Shown: in pieces, positions 6,477 to 12,175 of the stretch | Position numbering within the stretch: position 1 is the stretch's first letter | Layout of the letters: each line of letters opens with the position of its first letter | DNA from: CAZZGX01 sp964653715 | Lineage (GTDB): Bacteria > Patescibacteriota > Minisyncoccia > Ryanbacterales > GWA2-47-10b | NCBI GenBank assembly: GCA_964653715.1 | Contig: CAZZGX010000038.1 | Span: forward strand, 1 to 14,384 | DNA length: 14,384 nucleotides | Reading direction: 5' to 3' | Translations under genes and position numbers: made by a program | Notes under the pieces: model-generated | Database searches by the model: none | The model's input: the letters and a program-made list of their open reading frames with translations, nothing else | What the model was told of the DNA's origin: nothing

Positions 6477-7494
6477 TTTCGAGATAAGCAACGCGCCACG
6501 GATGAGTGCCATCCATATTGTGCACTTTTTTTAAATAATCTATATACCACGGAATGGTCTTTCGAAGTCCCGCCAGAAAATCATGCGCAGGCTCCCAGCC
6601 TAAGAGTTTTTTGGCTTTTTCATACGATGAATACTGATGCCTGATCTCTAAACACTTCGTCTTAACAACGCGAGGTTTGATGTCTTTTTTGATCTCTTTG
6701 GTAATAATATCGATCGCATCGGCCACTGACAAGGGTGTATTGGTCGAAAAGTTGAATGGTTCCCCATACATGGTACTATCCATCTTTTCCGCAAGCTTGA
6801 TATAGGCGAGAGCGGCATCTTCTACGAAGAGATAGTCGCGAAGCGAGGCTCCGGTATCACGGACGAGCGGCGCTTTTTCAAAATGAAGCTGTTTGATGGT
6901 ATTGGGAACGATGCGATTGAATTTTAAATCTCCCGGACCGTACAGATTGGTACAGCGCGTAATGCAGACCGGCGTCCCGAAAGTCTTAAAATAACTCTGG
7001 CAGATCATATCGGCGCACGTTTTCGAGACTTCATATGGATATCCCACCTTCAAGCCGTGGACGTCCTCGCGATATGGCAAGTCTTCATGCTGACCATAGG
7101 CTTTATCTGAAGACGCAACCACAATCTTCTCGACTTTCCCGTTGCCTTCCGCGGCCTCAAGGATGTTCCATGTACCTTGAATATTGGTTTCGAACGTGCC
7201 GAGTGGATCGTTGATGGCATGATCGACAATAGCTTGGGCGGCAAGGTGAAAAATCACATCTATCTGACGCTCGCGGAGAATTCTTCTCATTAAGTGAAGA
7301 TCCCTGACGTCGCCCCGGATAACGTGACTCTTCTCGGCAAGATTATCCTGCTCGAAGATTGACCCGGGGTTGTCTTCATACACCAAAGCGAAGGGGCGAA
7401 CTCCTTTTAGGGTAAGCGCCTTGATTACATGACTTCCCAAGAAGCCATTCGCTCCGGTTACAAAAACCCTCTTATTTTTCCAGTAGTTTTCCAT
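6451..7494 (-). CDS. rfbG: CDP-glucose 4,6-dehydratase-like extended SDR
   Basis: The 347-residue protein is close to the usual ~355 of RfbG/DdhB. It should convert a nucleotide-activated hexose to the 4-keto-6-deoxy sugar using bound NAD. Visible features are TGANGFLG (13-20), VIFHLAAQAIVDHAINDP (80-97), FETNIQGTWNILEA (101-114), SSDKAYG (128-134), YEVSK (154-158) and RCTNLYGPGD near 180-189. The AAQ..V....DP..TFETN..GT.N.LEA pattern and the SSDK block are those of CDP-glucose dehydratases rather than RmlB or GalE. GDP-mannose-type or other NDP-hexose dehydratases remain possible. The ATG overlaps the preceding GT2 by 23 bp. An RfbH-like gene two positions downstream supports a CDP-3,6-dideoxyhexose route. 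The cytidylyltransferase RfbF needed to supply CDP-glucose is not in the window. Confidence 0.75.
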   Translation of the reverse strand: MENYWKNKRVFVTGANGFLGSHVIKALTLKGVRPFALVYEDNPGSIFEQDNLAEKSHVIRGDVRDLHLMRRILRERQIDVIFHLAAQAIVDHAINDPLGTFETNIQGTWNILEAAEGNGKVEKIVVASSDKAYGQHEDLPYREDVHGLKVGYPYEVSKTCADMICQSYFKTFGTPVCITRCTNLYGPGDLKFNRIVPNTIKQLHFEKAPLVRDTGASLRDYLFVEDAALAYIKLAEKMDSTMYGEPFNFSTNTPLSVADAIDIITKEIKKDIKPRVVKTKCLEIRHQYSSYEKAKKLLGWEPAHDFLAGLRKTIPWYIDYLKKVHNMDGTHPWRVAYLENAREIDHK

Positions 7495-8173
7495 GATTGA
7501 GACGTATTCCCCATCGTATCATATTGGCTAGAAATTGGTAAATGTGCGCCGGGCGCACATTAGATCGACCCTTGAGGCGGGGCAAATATTCGATCTCCAC
7601 TTCGCCGATGGCGCATTTAAAATATTCGGCCTTGATCACGATCTCGGGATCAATAAACCAGTCGAGCGACTCAAGCGAAGCGCGTTCATAGAACGCGCGA
7701 GTAAAAATCTTAGGAGTGGCGTTTATATCTTTGATATGTGAATTAAATATCGTTTGGAAAAGAGTGTTGTAGACTTTACTTATCACGATACGCCGAAACC
7801 CGTCACTTACGCGCGATTTTCGCACCGCCTTTAGTAGATCCAATTTTTGCTTAAGAAAAAGATCGCACATCATTGCAAGGTCTTCGGGCCTTTCTTGATT
7901 ATCGGCCCGGATGATAGCAAGGATTTCGCCCCGCGCATTCCTTAAGCCAGCGAGCACAGCGCGACCATATCCAGCAATCGGTTCTGAAACCAAACGAAGG
8001 CCCGGCACGCTTTTCTTTAACTCTGTTATTGTTGAAACTGAATCATCCGTGGAACCATTATCGACCACGACTATCTCGCAATCAAAAGACGCGAGCGCCC
8101 TCTCTAGTCGCGGAAGTAAGATTTTTAAATTTTCTGCCTCATTACGAGCGGGGACGATAATCGAAAATTTCAC
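7472..8173 (-). CDS. DPM1-type family 2 glycosyltransferase (polyprenyl-phosphate sugar synthase-like)
   Basis: This is a 233-residue GT-A protein starting at GTG. It begins with SIIVPARNEAENL, has VVVDNGSTDDS (35-45) for nucleotide binding, GYGRAV near 68-73, and the metal-binding region IIRADNQERPED (87-98). The usual DAD is changed to RAD, keeping D91 and Q93 but losing the first Asp. Dolichol-phosphate mannose synthase and GtrB/ArnC relatives transfer a nucleotide sugar to a polyprenyl phosphate on the cytosolic side. No C-terminal membrane helices are visible, so it is the short soluble or peripheral DPM1 type. It lies directly after a four-helix SMR-like gene and before the RfbG-like gene, consistent with loading the operon's sugar product on a lipid carrier. 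An 81-nt gap precedes it, the widest inside the operon. Confidence 0.8.
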   Translation of the reverse strand: MKFSIIVPARNEAENLKILLPRLERALASFDCEIVVVDNGSTDDSVSTITELKKSVPGLRLVSEPIAGYGRAVLAGLRNARGEILAIIRADNQERPEDLAMMCDLFLKQKLDLLKAVRKSRVSDGFRRIVISKVYNTLFQTIFNSHIKDINATPKIFTRAFYERASLESLDWFIDPEIVIKAEYFKCAIGEVEIEYLPRLKGRSNVRPAHIYQFLANMIRWGIRLNHGKLLEK

Positions 8174-8212
8174 GGGAATATTTCTTATTTTTTGGCAATG
8201 TTGGATTCTACA

Positions 8213-8230
8213 ATAAAGTACGAACTTTAT
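8213..8230. promoter_or_regulatory. Small A/T-rich hairpin in the widest intra-operon gap
   Basis: ATAAAGT-ACGA-ACTTTAT forms a 7-bp stem, and it overlaps the perfect 10-bp palindrome CTTTATAAAG (8225-8234). It lies in the 8174-8254 gap between the SMR-like gene and the GT2. It could be an operator, a processing site or part of an internal promoter. No convincing -35/-10 pair or terminator tail accompanies it. Confidence 0.25.
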
Positions 8231-8254
8231 AAAGGAAGAAACTTGTTCGCAGGG

Positions 8255-8620
8255 CTAACCGACAAGAATTGCCCAAATTCCTACGATCACGAGTGCGATG
8301 CCAAAAGATTTGAGTAGCGTTATCGATTCCTGAAACAAAAATATCGAAACGACCGACGTGATGATGACGGTCAAGGCGATGTTGATGGGATACGCGCGCG
8401 AGAGTTCCGCCCGAGAGAGGATTTTAATCCACATAATCATTCCTACGGCCAGAAGCGTGATTGCTCCCGCCACAAACGGATTCGTTAAAATTTTTATAAT
8501 CTTTATAAACGCGGAATCCCCGCTTGCAAGCGTCTTATTTAAAAGCAACGAACCTTTTTTCAAAAGGAGCTGGGCCGCGGAATTAAAGCCGGAAACAATA
8601 AGAAATAAAATCGTAGTCAT
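8255..8620 (-). CDS. Four-helix SMR/EamA-like membrane protein, possible lipid-linked sugar flippase subunit
   Basis: The 121-residue protein has four hydrophobic segments at about 2-20, 49-67, 77-97 and 103-120. The LSRAELSRAYPIN block (68-80) before helix 3 is typical of the SMR/EamA drug-metabolite superfamily, which includes EmrE and the ArnE/ArnF undecaprenyl-phosphate-aminoarabinose flippase subunits. The EmrE transport glutamate in helix 1 is absent, arguing against a cationic drug exporter. Helix 1 is instead followed by QLLLKKG, also seen in ArnE/F-like proteins. Its place between the sugar-making genes and a lipid-carrier glycosyltransferase suggests it helps move polyprenyl-phosphate-linked sugar across the membrane. 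It would act as a homodimer, or with a partner outside the window. It starts 27 nt after the transketolase C-subunit stop. The fold is secure and the transport role inferred. Confidence 0.7.
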   Translation of the reverse strand: MTTILFLIVSGFNSAAQLLLKKGSLLLNKTLASGDSAFIKIIKILTNPFVAGAITLLAVGMIMWIKILSRAELSRAYPINIALTVIITSVVSIFLFQESITLLKSFGIALVIVGIWAILVG

Positions 8621-8646
8621 GGGCCAAAATGTTTGTTATTTATAAT

Positions 8647-9576
8647 TCAGGATTTGTTTTTCTTAATGAAGCGAGAGATGGAGTCCGCAATTTTCGCCGG
8701 CGAGAGGCCGTACAGATCCCTTAGGTAGTCTTGCGTGCCGATGCATTTGGGGAACGTGTCGGGGACTCCCAATTTCATAAGGGCAGAACGCGAGCCGCTT
8801 TCCGTCAACACGTCGGATATTGCGCTCCCAAGCCCTCCTATTACGTTGTGTTCTTCAAGGCTTACAAGTAGTTGGCATTCCCCGGAAATTTTTTTAATCA
8901 TTTCCTTGTCTATGGGCTTTATGCTTGAAGCCCCGATTACCTTGCAGGATATTTTTTTTGCGGCAAGAATGTCCGCCGCTTCGAGCGTGTTTTGAACAAG
9001 CGGTCCTGCCACAAAAATAGCGATATCGCCCTCTTTAGCCAAAACGGAAAACTTTCCCAATGCAAATCTCGGGACATTCTTAAAAACATTTTTTTCACCC
9101 GCTTTTCCGAGGCGAATGTACATTGGGCCTGGATACGTAATTGCATACTCAATTACTGCTTCCGTTTCGTTGGGATCGACCGGGGCTACAACGGCCATAT
9201 TGGGCAACGCTCTCATAATCGCCATATCCTCCATGGCGTAATGAGTAACTCCCAAATACCCATACGAAAATCCACCACCCACCCCCACGATTCTCACCGG
9301 CAAATTTTGGTACGCAATGTCGTCGCGTATTTGTTCGAAGCCGCGCATGGAAGCAAATGTCGCGATAGAATAAGCAAAAACAGTTTTTCCGGAAAGCGCC
9401 ATTCCTGCAGCTACGCCTATCATATTCTGTTCCGCAACGCCGGCATTCAGAAATTGTTTTGGAAATTGATCGCGCAAAGGTTCGAATGCCGAATAGCCGA
9501 GATCTCCGGTAATCAGAACTACATTCTTATTTTTCATACATGCGCGCGAAAGCGCCCTTTGAAAAGCAATTCTCAT
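8647..9576 (-). CDS. Transketolase, C-terminal subunit
   Basis: The 309-residue protein corresponds to the pyrimidine-binding and C-terminal domains of transketolase. GVAEQNM (46-52) contains E49, the glutamate that activates the thiamine-diphosphate aminopyrimidine ring. MRGFEQIRDDIAYQ (77-90), GGGFSYGYLGVTH (100-112) and ALPNMAVVAPVDP follow in family order. The Rossmann-like C-terminal domain begins near residue 190. It must pair with the N-terminal subunit encoded just upstream, whose stop overlaps this start in a 4-bp ATGA (9573-9576). Together the two match a ~585-residue split transketolase, shorter than the ~660 of the fused enzyme, as is usual for two-gene forms. Sitting inside a deoxysugar operon, the pair may act on a keto-sugar nucleotide rather than in central metabolism. 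The fold call is firm and the substrate unknown. Confidence 0.88.
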   Translation of the reverse strand: MRIAFQRALSRACMKNKNVVLITGDLGYSAFEPLRDQFPKQFLNAGVAEQNMIGVAAGMALSGKTVFAYSIATFASMRGFEQIRDDIAYQNLPVRIVGVGGGFSYGYLGVTHYAMEDMAIMRALPNMAVVAPVDPNETEAVIEYAITYPGPMYIRLGKAGEKNVFKNVPRFALGKFSVLAKEGDIAIFVAGPLVQNTLEAADILAAKKISCKVIGASSIKPIDKEMIKKISGECQLLVSLEEHNVIGGLGSAISDVLTESGSRSALMKLGVPDTFPKCIGTQDYLRDLYGLSPAKIADSISRFIKKNKS

Positions 9577-10403
9577 AATGAAGTTTGGATTTCTTTTGTT
9601 GCCTTATTAAACAATTCATCCGTAAGATTTTTATAGTGCCAGTCAATAGTGTCCTCCATAAAGGAAACTCCTTTCCCTTTCACGGTGTGGGCGATAATCA
9701 CGCTCGGCTGGCCTTTCTTAAACGGAGCACGCGAGAGCATGGCTTCGAGTGCCAACATGTTATGTCCGTCTACTTCGCGTCCCGACCAACGAAACGAATC
9801 CCATTTTTTTATAAATGGCTCCAAATCCATCACTTCTTTCACCCGTCCAAAACTTTGGATCTTATTGTAATCGACGATGACCACCAGGTTATCAAGATGC
9901 CACTGACCAGCTGCCAGGATCGCCTCCCACGTTGATCCCTCATCGCATTCTCCGTCAGAAAGAATAGCGAAAACACGGCGCGCGTCTCCATCTTGCTTTG
10001 CGGCGAGAGCCATACCAACCGCGATAGACAGTCCATGGCCCAATGAGCCGGTTGCCGCTTCAAGACCAAAAGAAGGTTTGCATATAGTATGAGTGGATAA
10101 CAAAGTGCCATTTCTCGTGTACTCGTCTAAAAACTTGCCGGGAAGCAATCCGTATTCAAAAAGCGCCGCGTACAGCGCCAAGCCCCCGTGCCCCTTGCTC
10201 AAGACCAGCTTGTCTCTTTTTTTAAATTCTGCTTTGGTTGCTGATTTGATATTTAAAATACCAAAATAGAGGACCGTGAGGATTTCAACCAAGGAGAGCG
10301 CCGAACCGATATGGGGTGTTTGTGCCCCGTGAGAAACCGATAAAATTTTAGTTCGGATTCGGGCCGCTTTTTCTTTGTAAAAACGGGCTGATCTCTTTTT
10401 CAT
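9573..10403 (-). CDS. Transketolase, N-terminal (ThDP pyrophosphate-binding) subunit
   Basis: The 276-residue protein supplies the diphosphate-binding half of a split transketolase. Visible elements are GAQTPHIGSALS (26-37) with a substrate- or ThDP-contacting His, LSKGHGGLALYAAL (68-81), ATGSLGHGLSIAVG (117-130), and the Mg-ThDP motif beginning SDGECDEGSTWEA (149-161) and ending at N180 in VDYNKIQ. The first Gly of the canonical GDG is Ser149, while D150 and N180, the metal ligands, are kept. HTVKGKGVSFMEDTIDWHYK near the C-terminus is typical. The start overlaps the preceding SDR stop by 4 bp (ATGA, 10400-10403) and the stop overlaps the C-subunit start by 4 bp, so production of both halves is probably coupled. 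Confidence 0.88.
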   Translation of the reverse strand: MKKRSARFYKEKAARIRTKILSVSHGAQTPHIGSALSLVEILTVLYFGILNIKSATKAEFKKRDKLVLSKGHGGLALYAALFEYGLLPGKFLDEYTRNGTLLSTHTICKPSFGLEAATGSLGHGLSIAVGMALAAKQDGDARRVFAILSDGECDEGSTWEAILAAGQWHLDNLVVIVDYNKIQSFGRVKEVMDLEPFIKKWDSFRWSGREVDGHNMLALEAMLSRAPFKKGQPSVIIAHTVKGKGVSFMEDTIDWHYKNLTDELFNKATKEIQTSL

Positions 10404-11359
10404 ATTGTGTAGAGCGATATATTATTCTTAAACCATTGTACCGTTTGCCGCAAACCGTCCCGCAGATTTGTCTTTGGTTTCCATCCTAATTGTTTTTCCG
10501 CAAGCGTTATGTCGGCTACCCACCGATTCGTGTCGAATGAGCGAGCCATTTTTTTATTCCAGAGAGGCTGAACGTCCACATTTATGATAGCTTTTGTGAT
10601 AGAAAAGATTTCTTTAATAGTAACCTGTTTTCCTCCGCCGATATTAAATACCTTCCCTGCGTACGGTTTTTGCGCTGCTTTAAAATAAGCGTTAATCACA
10701 TCATCAACAAAGACAAAGTCCCGCGCGGTATCGGGAGGTGCCAGCTGAGGGCTTTTATCGCGCAGTAGCGATGTAATTACATTAGGAATTAATCTGCCGA
10801 GCGGCTCGTAAAATCCGTACACCGAAAAAGGGCGCAAGGTAATTATGGGCGTTTTTTGGTCGGATGCCAAATATTGTCCATATAATGTCGCCCACGCTTT
10901 ACTTGCGCCATATGCGCTTAAAGGATTTAGGATATCCGACTCTCGCATTGGTTTGCTTTTTAACCCATATTCCGAAGAACTGCCCGTGTTTACGAAAGCA
11001 TCGAATCCATATTTCAAACAACCCCGAAGTAAATTGAACGTGGAAATAATGTTCGTTTCGATTATCTCTTTTTCGTCATACTGCTCGCTGGGATACGCCC
11101 CGTGCGTTGCCAGATGGAAAATAGTTTTTGGTTTTATTTCTCGCACGAGCCGGTCAGTTGCTCGCTGATTCCGCAAATCAACAACATGCACCGCCATATT
11201 TACTTTTTTTAAAAGATCGTTGATTCTCCATGTTTTAGAGTTTTTTCGCAATAAAACGTGTATTTTTTTAGGAGGTGTTTCTTGTATAAGCCGCCGCAAA
11301 AGATTCGAGCCCACAAAGCCACTCCCGCCGGTAATCAGAATCGGAGTTCGCAATGACAT
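10400..11359 (-). CDS. NAD(P)-dependent extended SDR, first gene of the leftward operon
   Basis: The 319-residue protein has the glycine-rich motif GGSGFVG (11-17), FHLATHGAYP (81-90), NTGSSSEYG (124-132) with catalytic Ser, and YGASK (150-154) with the Tyr/Lys pair. RDFVFVDDVINAY and FNIGGG mark the sugar-nucleotide epimerase/dehydratase/reductase group. The HGAYPSEQ segment and overall length resemble enzymes acting late on CDP-deoxysugars (RfbJ/RfbS-like reductases and 2-epimerases), but an exact reaction cannot be assigned. Placement directly upstream of the split transketolase, with a 4-bp overlap, suggests it acts on the same intermediate, for example reducing a keto group before or after two-carbon transfer. 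It appears to be transcribed from a promoter whose -10 box lies 6 nt before the ATG, giving a leaderless message. Confidence 0.8.
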   Translation of the reverse strand: MSLRTPILITGGSGFVGSNLLRRLIQETPPKKIHVLLRKNSKTWRINDLLKKVNMAVHVVDLRNQRATDRLVREIKPKTIFHLATHGAYPSEQYDEKEIIETNIISTFNLLRGCLKYGFDAFVNTGSSSEYGLKSKPMRESDILNPLSAYGASKAWATLYGQYLASDQKTPIITLRPFSVYGFYEPLGRLIPNVITSLLRDKSPQLAPPDTARDFVFVDDVINAYFKAAQKPYAGKVFNIGGGKQVTIKEIFSITKAIINVDVQPLWNKKMARSFDTNRWVADITLAEKQLGWKPKTNLRDGLRQTVQWFKNNISLYTI

Positions 11360-11365
11360 TTTTCA

Positions 11366-11394
11366 ATAGTATCAAAAAAATGCGGCGTGGTCTA
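11366..11394 (-). promoter_or_regulatory. Leftward promoter for the nine-gene operon, probably leaderless
   Basis: On the minus strand, TAGACC (complement of 11389-11394), a 17-nt spacer and TACTAT (complement of 11366-11371) resemble a sigma70 promoter. Only 6 nt separate the -10 from the ATG at 11359, so transcription would begin at or next to the start codon. No Shine-Dalgarno sequence is present. Confidence 0.5.
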
Positions 11395-11404
11395 TAACGA
11401 AATC

Positions 11405-11436
11405 TTGCCGGAAACCATTAAGTTGATTATTATATT
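11405..11436 (+). promoter_or_regulatory. Rightward promoter for the GT2 at 11443, probably leaderless
   Basis: TTGCCG (11405-11410) lies 17 nt before TATTAT (11428-11433). The overlapping hexamer TATATT (11431-11436) ends exactly 6 nt before the ATG at 11443. Either -10 places the transcription start at or within a few bases of the start codon. It is arranged back to back with the leftward operon promoter. Confidence 0.45.
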
Positions 11437-11442
11437 GGACGT

Positions 11443-12159
11443 ATGAATCATCTATCCATTACGATTGTAATGACCGCCTACAACGAAGAAAAAACCGTTG
11501 CGGAGGCGATCGCGGCGACAGAAAAATCTTTGAAAGAAAATACGTCCGATTACGAAATTATTGTGGTTGACGACGCAAGCACCGACAGGACAAAGGAGAT
11601 AACGGGTGCGCTCATGAAAAACAATCCTCGGCTCATAGTAGTTCACAATAAAACCAATATGAATATCGGTTATGCCGTGCGGCTCGGCACATCGATGGCG
11701 AGTAAAGAATATTGCCTTACGTTCATAAGCGCCGATAATTACCCGACCGAAGAATCGTTTCGCAAACTTTTCGCTTCGATCGGACAAAAGGATGTTATCC
11801 TTGGCTATCTCATGGACTACGGTGATCGCCACTGGACGCGCCAGCTTGTCTCCTGGCTTTTCGTAAAGATTATGAACGTTCTTTTTGGCTTACGCATCCG
11901 CTACTATAATGGTCCCATCATCGCAAAAACCTCAGAACGTAAAACTATTTTCGTGAACACGGACGGCGTGGCGAGCCTCGCGGAAGTTACTACCACTCTC
12001 TTGAAACGAGGACTTTCTTATATGGAAGTTCCGATTGAGCTCTCTCCCGAAAAAAAGGGGCTTAACTTGAAAACCCTCAAACGCAATTTTCCTGACGTGC
12101 TAAAAGCAATCCTCCCCTTTTTTTGGCGCTTGAGAATAAAGAAAAAGCTGTATATATGA
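11443..12159 (+). CDS. DPM1-type family 2 glycosyltransferase, second copy
   Basis: The 238-residue GT-A protein has an N-terminal ITIVMTAYNEEKTV, IIVVDDASTDRT (39-50), IGYAVRLG near 75-82, and a FISADNYPTEES segment (94-105) at the metal site. The usual DAD is changed to SAD, keeping D98 only. The C-terminal half has a moderately hydrophobic stretch (LVSWLFVKIMNVLFGL) and a basic tail ending RLRIKKKLYI, suggesting peripheral membrane contact. The family makes polyprenyl-phosphate sugars or extends surface glycans. It is divergent from the nine-gene operon and converges, with a 16-nt gap, on a GT-C-like gene that could use its lipid-linked product. It differs clearly from the GT2 at 7472-8173, so it is not a recent duplicate. 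Confidence 0.8.
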   Translation: MNHLSITIVMTAYNEEKTVAEAIAATEKSLKENTSDYEIIVVDDASTDRTKEITGALMKNNPRLIVVHNKTNMNIGYAVRLGTSMASKEYCLTFISADNYPTEESFRKLFASIGQKDVILGYLMDYGDRHWTRQLVSWLFVKIMNVLFGLRIRYYNGPIIAKTSERKTIFVNTDGVASLAEVTTTLLKRGLSYMEVPIELSPEKKGLNLKTLKRNFPDVLKAILPFFWRLRIKKKLYI

Positions 12160-12175
12160 CAATCTTCGATTTTTA

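Noticed and set aside
8992..9636. 214-codon rightward open frame opposite the transketolase genes
   Set aside because: It is antisense to well-conserved catalytic motifs of both transketolase subunits, and its own product matches nothing recognisable.
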